From positions 71,795,043 to 71,859,042 of the forward strand of contig OW799234.1 in the NCBI GenBank assembly GCA_941918925.1: DNA of 64,000 bases. The letters are read 5' to 3'. The notes beneath the pieces were generated by a model. It was given only the letters and a program-made list of their open reading frames with translations. It did no database searches and was not told the DNA's origin. The number at the start of each line of letters is the position of its first letter. The stretch's first letter is position 1. This stretch comes from Phyto melanocephala (taxonomy: Eukaryota > Arthropoda > Insecta > Diptera > Rhinophoridae). The position numbers were made by a program, and so were the translations under genes. Below, piece after piece: positions 10,766 through 23,597 of the stretch.

Positions 10766-11055
10766 AAAAAAATTTTTTTTATTTGTTTTATTTTTATTTT
10801 ATATATTATTTATATTTTTATTATTTTTTTTAATTTTTATTTTTATTATTTTTTCTTTTTTTCAAATATTTCTTTTTTTTTTAAATATGAAGTTTTTTTA
10901 ATTTTTTTAAAAAAAATTTTTTTTAATTTTTTAATTTTTATTTTTTATTTTTTTTTTATTTTATATTTATTATTTATAATTTTATTATTTTTTTTTTTAA
11001 TTTTTTTTAACACACAACGTAAATTTTTAATTTTACAATGGGATGTTTTTATATA

Positions 11056-12698
11056 CTGTGAGCGTCAAAATAAAGTGTACAAAAACTTTTTCTACAATAA
11101 AGTATTTTTTTAGTCTTTTAAGATATGACTAAATTTATCATTCTAGGGTTTTTAATATTAGTATACTAATCTCTAGTTAGCTATAGAAAGACAATGAGAA
11201 ATTTCTTACAAATACATAAATGATGGAGCAAAAACAAATTCGAATCCATATTTTACGCGTCAAAATAAAGTGTACATGTTGCATATGCATCATTTCAGCG
11301 GTGTGCTACTGTAAAAGAATATCGTTATATTTGGTTGTTTTCTTTATTTTAGCATTCTAATGAAAGGTTTTTATTGTTTTATGTAAATTAATTGTGATCT
11401 GCAGAGTAAGATCTCCTCGTGTGAAGTAAATTTTAATTTTTTTGGAATGGGAAAACAAACTTCTAGTGATATTAGAGAATTAGTAATAAAACTTCGGAAT
11501 GAAGGAAAAACTTTCAGAGAAATTGGCTCTATTATAAACAGAAGCCACAATACTGCAAAAAAAAATTATTGATAAAAACGAAAAATACGGCAAAATAGAA
11601 AATCGTCCAGGGTCGGGCCGGCGAAAACTTTTAAAGGAGGCTGAAATAAGATCCATAGTGCGCGATGTAAAAAAGAATCCTTTTAAAAGTGCCGTTAAAA
11701 TATCAGAGGAAGTTTCGGCAACATCAGAAACTACCGTAAGTGCCAGTACAATACGACGATCATTACACGAAAACGGGTAACATGGTCGATTCCCACGAAA
11801 GAAACCACTAATATTACCAGCTAATTAAAAAAGACGCCTAGAATACGCCAAAAAGTATGAAAATAAAGATGTTTCATTCTGGAATAATGTGCATTTTACT
11901 GATGAAAGTAAATTTGAGGTGTTTGGCCAGAAAAAACCAGTTAAAGTATGGAGAACAAAAAACAACGATTATGCTGACCAAAATTTAATAACCACGGTTA
12001 AGCATGGAGGGGGTTCGGTGATGGTGTGGGGATGTATGGCGGCAAACGGAGTAGGGAATTTGGTTTTTATTGAAAGTACAATGAATAAGATGGACTACCT
12101 GAACATTTTGCAAAACAACGTGCCATTCAGTATGGAGAAATTGGGGTTGGAAGGATCTTGGATTTTTCAACAGGACAACGACCCCAAACATACATGGCTT
12201 CTGTACCGCTCTCCCAAAACATTGGATCATCCTCCACAATGACCGGGCTTAAATCCAATTGAACATTTGTGGGAGCATTTGGACCGCCAACTCCGAAAAA
12301 GGACAATTAGCGATAAGAATATGCTGAAATCCGTTATAATGGAGGAATGGCAGAAAATTTCATCCGATATAACTAAAAAATTACTAGAATCGATACCCAG
12401 AAGACTAAATTCTGTAATTAAGGCAAAAGCAAAATCAACTAAATACTAAATCGATTTTATTTTCATTTAAAAACAGTTTGTACACTTTTTTTTGACGCGT
12501 AAAAAATGAATTATTTTTTATTTTTGTTGTAAATTTTTTGTTGTTGTTAATATTTTTGCTGTTTTGTTTAGAATAAGGTAGAGAACTAAATACTGATTTA
12601 AAAGTACCTAAATGTAAAACTTTATCGTAAATGAAAATACTGATATAAAAACAATGTTTTAAAAAATTTTTGTGTACACTTTTTTTTGACGCTCACAG
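11056..12698 (+). mobile_element. Tc1 element with IR/DR-type ends, 1.64 kb
   Basis: Outer ends are CTGTGAGCGTCAAAATAAAG at the left and CTGTGAGCGTCAAAAAAAAG at the right on the other strand, flanked by TA (11054-11055, 12699-12700). Each arm has a second inner copy of GCGTCAAAATAAAGTGTAC, at about 11257 on the left and about 12478-12497 on the right, some 200 bp in. Two transposase-binding-like repeats per arm is the IR/DR layout known from Sleeping Beauty, Minos, Bari, S and Paris elements. Copy F of the host repeat (near 25010) shows the empty site. Confidence 0.88.
11447..12449 (+). pseudogene. Tc1-type DDE transposase, broken
   Basis: This is the transposase of the IR/DR Tc1 element. 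It starts MGKQTSSDIRELVIKLRNEG with paired HTH motifs (FREIGSIINRSHNT, then GSGRR and a second helix set, TVSASTIRRSLHENG). The catalytic blocks are HFTDESKFEVFG (first Asp), VKHGGGSVMVWGCM, FQQDNDPKHT (second Asp) and GLNPIEHLWEHL (Glu). Defects: a frameshift in the A-run near 11563, stops near 11779 and 11825, a stop at 12240 just before PGLNPIE, and loss of about six residues after DPKHT. That loss leaves 28 instead of the usual 34 positions between the second Asp and the Glu. Codons after the defects remain conserved, so decay is fairly recent. It cannot encode active transposase. Confidence 0.9.
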
Positions 12699-12849
12699 TA
12701 TATATGTATGTTTTTTATATGTATGTACGTATTTTATATGAGATGAATGGTAATACAAACTATTGTTATTGCGTGACTACACGTTGTGAAGAGTATATAA
12801 AATTCGGCATGGCCGAATATAGCACTCTTACTTGTTCACTGTGTAAAGG

Positions 12850-13510
12850 GTATAAAAAATTAAGCTTAATTAATAGCACATACTACAAGCTGTACATAAA
12901 ACATAAAAAAAATTGATGAAAATTAGCATTAAATTTTGTATAACTCAAATTTAATTTTCACCAATTACAGCTTTATTTCTACTCATATATTTAAAGTTTT
13001 AATAATCCTCAAATCATTATGCATTAAAGGGTTATATATATCATCATATACAAATTGTGAACAACAATTTTTATTACTTCCAATTCATAAGTGCAAGAGG
13101 AGGCACTTAGTTAGCCTTAAAAGATGTGCTTCAAAATGCATGCAAATGCATGCAAAAAATCGTAAGCAATTCAAACAAACATTATTTATTTTCATCTACT
13201 ATGCATGCGTTCTATGCACTTATTAGAATGAAGTGAATTTTGTTAATATATTCATATAAACACATGCTTTCCAATGACATATTAATGTAAAAAGGCATGC
13301 CTAAATTGAACCACTTTATCATGGGTTGAACTCATGAATTCACTATTTCTTTTGCATGTCTTTTTTTGCTGGTTATTTTTTCTATAACTTTTCAATTTCG
13401 AAGTAAAAGAATTATAAAAAACTAAATAACACATACATTTAAGCTCAAATTATTTGAATGATAAAATATGAACATAAAATTTCATTTAACAAAACAAACA
13501 GGCTGTGTTG
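12850..13510. other. AT-rich stretch, no gene supported
   Basis: Contains short direct repeats of ATGCATGCAAA near 13135-13165 but no supported gene. A 96-codon frame at 12936-13226 has no recognisable features. Confidence 0.4.
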
Positions 13511-13514
13511 AATT

Positions 13515-15358
13515 TTTGATACCCACCACCAATTTTGAGTACTTTTTTAGCACAAAATGTATTATTTTTTTATTAACTGTAATCGCTATGGAATAATCTC
13601 ATTATACTAAAATATGTATTACCTTCTTTGTGTAAGTTCGATTTGCTATCAATTTAAAAAAAATTAGTCTTATAATTAATCGTTAAGTATATCTAGATTA
13701 GCATGGAACCTTCAACTTCAAATTAATGTTTGAATTTAACTTAGATAATCCAATATAGATTTATTTTTCTTCCAAAATTTTTGTTTATATAGAAACAATC
13801 TGAATTTAAGATAAAAATTTATTGGAAGGTGGGCAGAAAAGTGCGGTTCTCACCTTTATTTTCTGGCATATAATAAAATTTACCGGAAAGCTATATACGC
13901 AAAATTTCATCATCTAATCATATAATATAATTTCGTCGCTTTTACTCGTATGAGCTTTTGAGTTTCATTGATAGCAGAATATGTGAGAACTGGTCCTTGA
14001 ATTAGGCGTATCAAAGATATTTCTGCTCATGTCATTGTCATTTATTCTTCCAAAATATTTGTCCATAAAGAAAATATATGATTTTAATTTAAAACGTTAT
14101 ATGGAAGATAGTTGTTAAAACTGGCCTGTCATCTTTTCTCGAATTAAAATTATATTGACAAGAAGGTATATATTTACAAAATTTCATTATCATACATCTA
14201 CTTCTGTCGCTTTTATGAGCTTGCAAATTTCATTAATAGTAAATTTTGCAAAAAGGTAGGCGTGCCAAAGTAATTGCTGCTAATGAACTTAACAAAGATA
14301 TTTTTTTATATAAAGTCCTTTATTCTTCAACAATTTTTGTCCATTGAAAAATTATATGAATTTAAGGCAAAAAGTTATATGGGAGGTAGGCGTAAAAGTG
14401 GGCGTATTACCTCCATTTTCTGGCATTATAATAACATTGGCCGGAAAGATATATTTATATGCAAATTTCACCATCGTACATCTCATTCTGTCGCTTTTAG
14501 GAGCTTCTGAATTTCATTAACAGTAGATTATGTGAGAAGTGGGCGGTAAAGAATGCGTATCAAAGAAATGTCTGCTACTAAATTCAACTGAGATATTTCA
14601 AAGAGTCCTTTTTTTCTTTAAAAATACCTGTTCAACGAGAAATTATTTAAATTTGAAATAAAGCGTTATATGAGAAGTGGGCTTAAAAGTGGGCGTGTCC
14701 CCTACATTTTTTGTTATTACAAATCTATTGTCAAACAAGCAATATTTGCATAATTTCAGAATCATACATCTAATTTTAAATAGACCGAAAAAGATACTGT
14801 GCAGATAAATTCTCGTACATTTTAATCTATAACTCCTTTCGTAATGTATATTTTGTATATTAATGTATTATATGTGACCTACTCCGAGAAAAGGGACTTA
14901 GTGTGTGAAAATTAAGCTTTGAGAAAAACGCATTTAAAGAAGAGGGTCACATATGTATATTTTATTTTTTTTTTACTCAAGAAATATTACATATACGATC
15001 TACGTCATTGCGTTTAGACACATTTGAATTTAATTCGTTGTTGAAAGGACATGGTTTTTTTGATCTACACTTGAATTGCGAGCTATAACTCTCTTTCTTA
15101 TATACTAATTTATCCCTTTTTTTATGCTAAACATTGCTTATATATAAGATATATTTTGGCAAAAATTTTTCACTCTAGCAATTTCGGTTCGAGCTCTATC
15201 GTGCTTTTAACAGACGAACATTGCTAGATCGTCCTAAAATCATACCAGGACTCAGAAAATATATACTTTATGGGGTCTTAAATGAATATTTCAATGTAAT
15301 ACAAACGAAATGACAAACTGAATATATCCACACACAATTTGTATGGTGGTGGGTATAA
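13515..15358 (-). mobile_element. mini-me/DINE-type Helitron-like repeat, copy B
   Basis: Inverted relative to copies A and C. It begins near 15358 with TATACCCACCACCATACAAA and ends near 13520 at ATACCCACCACCAATTTTGA, lacking the terminal hairpin. The GTCY stretch is decayed to ACGAACATTGC-like sequence (about 15205). Internal sub-repeats with AAGTGGGCGTGTC and TTCATTATCATACATCT are frequent. No coding capacity. Confidence 0.65.
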
Positions 15359-15402
15359 AAAAAACACTTATAAGAAATACGTGTTATAAATATATAAGTC
15401 AG

Positions 15403-15430
15403 GTATGTATGTATGTATGTATGTATGTAC
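15403..15430 (+). repeat. (GTAT)n microsatellite
   Basis: Six to seven tandem GTAT units directly to the right of copy B. Confidence 0.9.
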
Positions 15431-16410
15431 ATACTTTCATACGTATGATTATAATTTTCAAGTTATTCTTTGTACTTACTTGCTTATTGATTGTATACAT
15501 AGTAATAAATATTTAATAATATTTTGTTATACGATGGTGATGTATTTATTAAGTATGTCAAAAGAAAGCTTATGTCCGAAATATTTAATTTTTGTTAACA
15601 ATTAGGACACTAAACGCTTTGTTTACAGCCCCATTCAGTGGGAATATTTAAAATATTTTTATTTGAATTTGATTTATATTGAAATTAAACTTTAAAATAT
15701 AATTTTGTTTAATATCAAAAGTTTAGAAATTTATGAAAGTACTCAACTTATTATCGACTTTCCATAAATTGTATGCTTTATAAGGTCGCAAACAAATGAA
15801 AAAAAGTCAACAAAAATTAACGAAACGTTGGGATAAATGTAATAAAATTGATTTTTATTTACATGAATAAATTTAGGCTGGACTAGCTTATATTTGAGAA
15901 AATATTTTTTAATAAAGATTTTAATACTAGCCAAACATTTAAAACAAAAAAATATTGTAGAAGTTTCACATGGAATGACAAACCTATAACACCCTTGCAC
16001 TCTCTGTGAAGGGTATAAAACAAAATGTGTTTATACTTGTTTAAATAACATTTGGGGTATTATTAAAAACAGCTGATAGATTTTTGTATAGTTTTTATAC
16101 CCATCACAGAGAGTTAGCACTTACTTTACGGTTGAAAATATTATTCGGGATGTTTTATTTTATATAATTATATTCTTTTTTATTTATTTGCTTAAATGAA
16201 TTTTTTTTTTCAAAAAATTCACAGCCCACAAAATGTCGATTTGTTTGCATTAATTCGCATCTTGCTTCGACTTATAAGAAAATAATTATCACTAACAAAA
16301 TATTCCATTTCAATAATGGTTTTATTTGTTGTTTTTATTTTTTTGCTCTCCTGAAATATTTGAAAATTTGAAAAAGTTGTTTTTTCAAAAGTCCACAGGT
16401 ATATGTTAAA
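15431..16410. other. AT-rich stretch with short Helitron-like scraps
   Basis: No gene seen. Fragments at about 15960-16020 (TTTCACATGGAATGACAAAC to GTGAAGGGTATAAAA) and about 16093-16120 resemble the 5' end of the Helitron-like repeats. Confidence 0.4.
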
Positions 16411-16414
16411 GAGT

Positions 16415-17235
16415 GAGTCAGAAAAAATTATAGACACTTTTCCAGTCAAAACTTATACAAATTATTTTTTTAATAAAAAAAAAAATATATCAGAAAAATT
16501 ATATATTTTCTAAATAATTTATTTTCGACCGTTATTTCGGTCAAAATAGTCAGGCAAAAGGAAGAAAAAAAAAAGATAATTAAAACTTAAAATAAATCTT
16601 AAAAGAAAAACAAAATCAAAAATTTGAAGATTCTTAGTCGCACTATTTTAAAATTCATTAAACAGTATAAGAAAGACTTGAGCATTGAAAGAAAACTTGG
16701 ATCAAGAGGAAAAAAATGTATATCAGAAATTGGTAAGGCAAAATAAGTCGAACAGCTCTTTCGAAAATGACCAAATACTTCTATCCAAATAGCAGCTTGT
16801 AAAGTTAAATGCTTTGATTTTGTTGTGCACACAGCCAATGCTTATTCTGGGTTGAAAACGTATAAAGTTCAGAAATTTCCAGTTCACAATGAAGTAAAGA
16901 ACTAAGAAGCAAAAGAACGACTGAAATAAAATAAATAGAATTAAAAAAAAAATACATCTGGTACTTTTTTTCAACTTTGGGGTCAAGAGGAAGATATTGG
17001 ACGAGATAATGTCCAAGAATAATACTAGACACTAAAACAAACAAAATTCACCAAGAAGCTATTTTTGTATTTAAATCTGTAAAAGGGTATTGGGCACTTC
17101 TAAAACAAGACTTTAAGAACACAGGAAGGTTATCCTTTGACCGATTTTGGACACTCTCATCCAAAAAGGTAACGAAAGCAACTATAAAATCTTTAATGGA
17201 AGTATTTTAGAAAAATGCGGATAAATATTAAAATA
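16415..17235 (+). mobile_element. decayed, internally deleted DD37E (ITm) transposon
   Basis: The left end GTCAGAAAAAATTATAGACA resembles the start of another copy at 61636. Plus-strand frames with stops match the intact DD37E transposase at 42754-43761 in order. LKFIKQYKKDLSIERKLGSR GKK matches its HTH. GLKTYKVQKFP matches ALKSYKVQKVP. FQLWGQEEDIGRDNV lies where FSQLPGRSYYVADGRGNV stands. TKFTKKLFLYL matches TKFPKKYLVWQ. KGYWALLKQDFKNTG to SSKKVTKATIKSLMEV matches the C-terminus. The segment with the second Asp and surrounding 70-80 residues is deleted. Confidence 0.75.
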
Positions 17236-17361
17236 GCAAATAATATCCAAATATTTTAATAATTAATGAATTTACACAATATTTGAATTAGTTTTCTTTA
17301 ACTTAATACAAGTAAATTTATAAGGGATTACGCTTTAATACGCTTATTTTCTATTTGTTCA

Positions 17362-18573
17362 TACGCGCCACCAAAAAAATAGTGGGGGTATAATCATTTT
17401 GTCATTCCGTTTGTAACACATCGAAATATTCATTTTAGACCCCATAATGTATATATATATTCGGGGTTTCATTTTAGCTATGTCCGTCTGTTGAAAGCAC
17501 GAACCGAAAAAGCTAGGGGGCTCAAATTTTGCCAGAATCTTTCTTATACACAAGGTTTGTTTGGTATTGAAAATGGGCTAAATCGGAATATTAGGAAGCG
17601 AGTTATAGCTCGTAATGCAAGAGTAGGTCAAAAAAGCCATGTCCTCTTAACATCGATTAAATTGGAATTGTGTCCAAACGCATTAACGTAGAGCCATGAA
17701 ATTACGAATATATATTTTCGGAGTAAAATATCCTTCAAAATTGCTTAAATCTATGCGTTAGAAAAGGAATAATAGAATTATAGATTAAAATGAACAAAAC
17801 TTTTAACCGCACAGTGTATATTTCGGTATATTCAAAATTTAAAACCCAATGAAACTGACAAAATTTAATGTACGAAGCTGAAATTTTGCAGCCAATGCTT
17901 TGTACTAACGGAAAATAAATGTGACACGCCCACTTTTACGCCCACCTCCCATATAAATCTTTATCTGAAATTCATATAATATCTCTATGAATAAAGATTT
18001 TGGAATAATAAATGACTATATTGAAATAACTAAGTTGTATTCATTAGCAGAAATAACTTCGACACGCCTACTATAACGCCTACTTTTCACGTTATCTACT
18101 GTTAATAAAATTTTAAAGCTCATAAAACCGACAAAATTAGAGGTATGGTGATGAAATTTGCTACATATATCCTTCTAGTCAATGTCATTGTTATGCCAGA
18201 AAATTTAGGTGACACGCCTACTTTAACGCCTATCTCCCATTTAACGGCTTATCTTAAATTCATATAATTTCTCTATGGACAAAGTTTTTGGAAGAATAAA
18301 AGACTATAATGAAATATCTGTTTTGTTTATTAGCAGAAACTATATTGACACGCTCACTTTAACGCCCACTTTCATTGAAAGACTAAATTTACGAAAACAT
18401 TTTACTAGCATACCGAACTTATACAAAGAAAGTGATACATATTTTAGTATAAAGAGATTATTCCATAGCGATTACTGTTAATAAAAAAATAATACATTTT
18501 GTGCTATAAAAGTACACAAAATTGGTGGGGGGTATAAAAGATTCGGCACCGCCGAATATAGTGCTCTTATTTG
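17362..18573 (+). mobile_element. mini-me/DINE-type Helitron-like repeat, copy C
   Basis: Same order as copy A: CGCGCCACCAAAAAAATAGT, then TTTGTCATTCCGTTTGTAAC, then AAGCTAGGGGGCTCAAATTT, sub-repeats with GACACGCC, and finally the hairpin ATTCGGCACCGCCGAAT (18541-18557) and ATAGTGCTCTTATTTG. The (GTCY)n run is reduced to GTCCGTCTG. It lacks the 605-bp DD41D insertion of copy A and so serves as its empty site. Confidence 0.75.
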
Positions 18574-18574
18574 A

Positions 18575-19985
18575 TTTTTAATTAAATTGATTTATTTTTG
18601 TAACATGGTCATTTTTAAGGAGAAGTTTATACTTTTGATGATCTCAAATGGACTTACATCACTTTTAAAGTCAACAAAATGTGAGCAGCACATTTATAGA
18701 AACTTTTCAATAAATAATAGATTTTGTAAACACTCTCTGTCAGCTCTGACTCCCAATATCAATTTTAATTTATTGAGGTCTACTACTACGCGTGTGTGCG
18801 TGCATCTTTAAGCTTTTAACAAAAAGCGACAATAAAACATGATCATTAATAAATTGATGCACATTACAAATACAACAACAACAAAAAGAAGAAACTAATA
18901 AGTTTTACAAATATAAGCTGATATATTTAATATTAATTTTCAAGGTTTACAGCTCTACTCTTATCGATTGGCAATCCATAATTCAAAAGCATATATGAAC
19001 ATCTATTCACATACTGCCGTGTACATAAAAATTCTCAAATGTTTATTTAAAGTCTAGTAATCAATTTTCCTAAGAAAATTAATTGCATAAACCCTCTGTA
19101 TTTTCGAAACCCCATTAAAAAATTATTAGGGAAAAAATCATTTTTCAGAAAAGTATGAACATTGTGAATAAAATAAACTATAAATCATCCAAATCAGTTG
19201 ACAAATGTTGATTTTATTCACTTTGCCAGAAATTGTGTAATGCATTTTGCGTACTTTGGAAAAATTATAACGAAATTGGTACATATGTATGTATGTACTT
19301 ATTTTAAGTTTTAGCTATTTAGAACTATGTTAATCGGTAATAAAATCAACAATTGACTGATTTAACACTTCAACACTCTTTATGGAAACTGAAGAGTATA
19401 ATGTGGTACCCAGAGGTAGTTAAAAAATAATATTAGCTTTGTGTGGGCATGTCCCCTTCTACTTTTAAAATTATAAAATTAATATTTGATTGAATTCAAT
19501 CCATTTCAGACTTCTTTTTTTTTTTGTGAAAAATGTTTCTCCATAATTATTAGTTTGTTTGACCTTTTTATATAAAATATGTAATAGTGTTTTTAAACTT
19601 AAGGTCTTTTCAATAATAAACAATCTTTTTGTTCTATTTTATATTATTTGATTAATATTTCGCTACCTGTTTGTTTGTGTGCATCATCAGGATACGAGTT
19701 TTTATTATATATTTGTTTTTTGTTGGTTCAATTTCAAGACACCAAATTTGTTTTTTTTTTATTTATAGTTTGATTAACAAATTTAAAATAACATAAAAAG
19801 TTGTTTAAACATTTTGTCATATATAAAAATTTTACATAAATGTAGTATAACAAAAATTTCAATTTATATGAAAATATTAGGAAAAAATTTATTATAACAA
19901 AAATAGTTGAAAAAAATTTTATAGTATTATAAGAATATATTATTGAAAAGTCCTTAAGCTTAAAAAAAATTATTACAAATTTTTG
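18575..19985. other. AT-rich stretch, one retroelement-tail-like motif, no gene
   Basis: At about 19655-19690, on the minus strand, CCTGATGATGCACAC to GGTAGCGAAATATTAATC recalls the motif at 2253-2320. Otherwise only AT-rich sequence was seen. Confidence 0.35.
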
Positions 19986-19989
19986 TCCA

Positions 19990-21062
19990 TATAAAATAAT
20001 GCGTTATATAGGATTTGAGAGTATCACCTTAATTTTTTTTAATTAAACCTTTATTGGCATAATTAAATTTACCAGAAAATTTTATTTTGTCGGTTTTATG
20101 AGCTTTTTAATGTCATTAACAGTAAATTATGATAGAAGTGGACGTTAAAGTAGGCGTGTCAAAGTAGTTTCTGCTAATAAAATCAACTTAAATATTTCAA
20201 TACAGAGTCTATTATTCTTCCAAAACCATTGCCAATAGAGAAATTATATGGATTTAAATAAAGCGTTATGTGGGAAGTGGGCGTTAAAGTAGGTGTGTTA
20301 ACTTATATTGGCGTGTCAATGTAGTTTCTTCTAATAAATAAAACTGAAATATTTCAATATAGTCCTTTATTCTTCCAAAAAGTTTGTCCATAAAAAATTA
20401 TATGAATTTAAGATAAACCATTATATGGGAGCTAGGCGTTAAAGTGGGCGTGTCAACTAAATTTTCCGGCACAATAATGACATTGACTAGAAGGATATAC
20501 ATATGTGGCAAATTTCATCATCATACCTCTAATTTTGTCGGTTTTATGAGCTTTTTAATTTCATTAACAGTTAATTATGATAGAAATGGGCGTTATAGTA
20601 GGCGTGACAAATTATTTTCTGCTAATAAAATCAACTTAAATATTTCAATATAGAGTCTTTTATTTCCAAAGTCATTGTCCATAGAGAAAATATATGAATT
20701 TGAGATAAAGCGTTATATCGGAGGTGGGCGTGTCATCTTGATTTTTCGTTATTACAAGTCTTTTAATCAAAGAGCCTTTTTTGCAAAATTTCTGAATCAG
20801 AGAAAAGACACTGTGCGGTATAAATTTTCGTACATTCTAATCTATATATGTATACATTTAAAGCTTCATCGCTCTATGTCAAATTGTTTGGACACAATCG
20901 CATTTTATTCGATGTTGGAAGGGCATGGTTTTTTACCTACTTTTGCATTACGAGCTATAACTCTCTTTTAAACTTTTCCGTTCGAGCTGGATCGTGCATT
21001 CAACAGACGGACAGACAAACGGACTTAGCTAGATCGTCATAAAATTCTCCTAAACACTTGAA
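19990..21062 (-). mobile_element. mini-me/DINE-type Helitron-like repeat, copy D (partial)
   Basis: Inverted fragment. Its 5' side near 21000-21040 carries CAACAGACGGACAGACAAAC and ACGATCTAGCTAAGTC-type sequence, and its body repeats AAGTGGGCGTTAAAGTAGGC and TTCATCATCATACCTCTAAT several times. The 3' terminal hairpin is missing. Confidence 0.65.
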
Positions 21063-21849
21063 AATATAAAAAAAAACTTTTTTTAGCTGACTTAAAGAAA
21101 CCATTTGTTAACCATTTGCTGGTATTTTTTTTCAAAATCCTACTTAACATCCTCAAGTAATGATGAAATGTATCAACATAACCGTCTTGTTCTGAAGATC
21201 TAAGCCCGATAGAAAAAAAACTAAAAACGGATTTTAATTTAGCTCGTCAAAATCTCTATAGTGTACATATTTTTATACTCAAAGGCGATTTTTGCTGCAG
21301 ACCAGTGTTATTAAAAAGCTCAAATTAATAATTTCATAAAATTTATATTTAAAATACAAATACAGACAGACATTAAATTTTACATATGGTTTGCAAAAAT
21401 AAGAAGATATATGTAAAATTTATTTTTTAAATACTATTACATAAGTTCAAAATAATTTTTTTTTCAGTTTTGTGATCTTAGTTTGTATCAAAATGTTTCT
21501 TATGCTCTTAAATAATACTAATACTTAAAACCTAAATTTAAGTTTATGCAAAATTATTTGTTAAAATGTATATGGGCATTTCCATGTCATCGTACGTGAT
21601 ATTTGTACTCCTATTAAGTGGAGTAATTTTTGCAAAAGTAAGAGTAACTGAAACAAAATTAGATCTTTATGTTCCATTCAAAGGGTACTTTACTAAAAAA
21701 AAAAATTATTATATTCGAATAATTCTTGTCTTAAATATCCAGAAAAAAATATACCGTACGTGATATAGATCAGAAGCGATTTTGAGGTATATATGGAAAT
21801 ATGAAAAAATCTGCGAATCTTGGGAGGTATTTTTTCTTTTTTTAATTTC

Positions 21850-23597
21850 TTAAGCTCTGTACAGACGGTTGTCAGATTTTACTTAATTGCTACACCTAAA
21901 CATATGCTAACAATGGAATGACAATGAAGAATTGCTTCCATAAGGTAAATTGTCAGTTCTGACGGTTGTAAGACTTTTATCAGAAAAGCTGACAATTTCA
22001 TTGGCAGATGTTGTTCTGACAATAACATTATCTGACAATGTTGTCCGACAAAAAATTGTAAGTTTAGACGGTTGTCAGATGACGGTATAAAAAAAAATTG
22101 GCAGATCTGTTGTCAGAAATTGCTTTGGTCATGTCTTTTTTACAATCTTAGATTCCAAAAGCGTCTGGGGATCTAGAAAAGCTTTCACAAATTTAAAAAT
22201 GGAATACTCTGTACCGTCCTCTTCATATTTACAATAATTTTTATTATTTTCATTTTGTTCTCCACTTATTGACACATATCTAAGCTGAAACAAGAAACAC
22301 GCAAGAAAATTAACAATTTTTTTTTGCACAACAGCTGTTGCATTGAAAGAGCGTTTTGCAGTGATGCCATATGAATATACATACTTAAAATTCCCACGTT
22401 TTTAAAAAAATCTCCTAAATTTTTCCTAGTATACAAATAATGTAAAAAAATTATGAAAAAGGTTCAAATTCAAGATGGCCGTCATGACAGAATGGCGAAC
22501 AAATTTGTATAATGAGTGAATTTTAGTTATTAAAAATTTATCTAATTTACCCCCTGCAATATTGGGATCAAATTAAAGGAACTGACAAGTAGAATACAGA
22601 ATATCATGTATAACCTATAAAAATCAAGATGAACGCCATGACAAAATATCAAACAAATTTGTATACATAAGATGATTTTTGTAATTAAAAACTTACCGCC
22701 ATCAATAGTGGTATCAAATGAAAGGGCTTGACCTGTAAAATACAGTAGGCTTAACAAAAATTCTTTATTTAAGATGGCGTCCAATACAAAAGGGCGAATT
22801 ACATATTTGTAATTCAATATGGGTATTAAATAAAAGGGCTTGAATAGTAAAATAGATTACGCTATAAATCAATAAATATAATTAAATATATTTTGATAAT
22901 TAAAATTTTACTCTCTACAATATTGGTATCAAATGAAAAGGCATAGTTAGCATGTATTATTTCGTATATGCAAGTATGTATGAACGTATAGAAGTCCGAG
23001 ATTATGTAGTTTGTATATGTATGTATAGACGTCTATGATTATAGTGTTTATATATATTTATGCATATACTACAAACATATGTATGTATATTTTTGCTATC
23101 AACTTTTCTTTGTAAATTATGATAAAGTTAATATCTGCATAATTCAAGCGAGTGCTGGTGACATATATAGTAGATTAGTCATGGTCGAATATAACGTTCT
23201 TAATTGTTTTTATGTATAAATATAATAGAAAGTACAAGAAAATTCCTAAAAACAACATTCTATTCAACAATACTAAAAGCAACATTTTATACATCTGACA
23301 TCACTAACTTGTATGACAATGACGCCATTGTCATATGCACAAAACTTGTACATCTGCCAATATAAAATTATCTGACAACATGTTTCAATGGTCTGACAAT
23401 AACGATGAAGGTTGTTCAGACGATTGCAATATATCTGACAATATTGTTGTCAGGTTGCCGTCTATCAATGGTATGACAATGACTTTTCTGCCAACATTGT
23501 TATGCAAACATTGCCAGTTCACACGGTTGTAAGGTATTTGCTACCAATTTTTCACACAATATTGTCCGATCTGACAACCGTGTGTACGAAGCTTTAC
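21850..23597. mobile_element. 1.75 kb foldback-type element with CTGACAA subterminal arrays
   Basis: The ends are inverted: GTACAGACGGTTGTCAGATT near 21857 and, on the other strand, GTACACACGGTTGTCAGATC near 23588. The inner 250-300 bp of each arm carry many short copies of CTGACAAT/ATTGTCAG and ACGGTTGTCAG, as in elements with subterminal transposase-binding arrays (hAT, foldback types). The middle holds a diverged tandem repeat (22440-22935) and the 3' end of a Helitron-like repeat (about 23165-23215). No transposase found. Confidence 0.6.
22440..22935 (+). repeat. diverged tandem repeat, unit about 140 bp
   Basis: Three to four diverged units each hold CAAGATGGCCGTCATGACA-like sequence, an AAATTTGTATA segment, and AATATTGGTATCAAATGAAA followed by GGGCTTGA. 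Related single units occur inverted at about 27875-27985 and direct at about 44345-44430, both inside Helitron-like fragments. The array is probably an internal part of that repeat family. Confidence 0.6.

Larger units (their letters stand above)
10560..12838 (+). mobile_element. Helitron-like repeat, tRNA-like-module subfamily, copy E (interrupted by Tc1)
   Basis: Left part GTCGGGTGAGGTATTAAA to GCAAAAACCCACGGCCACCT, then a tRNA-like module (about 10719-10765), then a T-rich low-complexity tract (10765-11020), then TTTTACAATGGGATGTTTTT. After the Tc1 element (11056-12698) it resumes at 12701 and ends with the hairpin ATTCGGCATGGCCGAAT (12802-12818) and ATAGCACTCTTACTTG. Copies F (24396-25141) and G (33252-33975, inverted) share the same order of parts, and copy F shows the uninterrupted site. 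Confidence 0.75.

Noticed and set aside
10727..11113. 128-codon open frame rich in Phe, Ile and Tyr
   Set aside because: It is a translation of the T-rich low-complexity tract inside a Helitron-like repeat; the same tract recurs in copies F and G.
23335..23532. 65-codon frame in the right arm of the foldback element
   Set aside because: It is a translation of the CTGACAAT repeat array and has no protein-like features.
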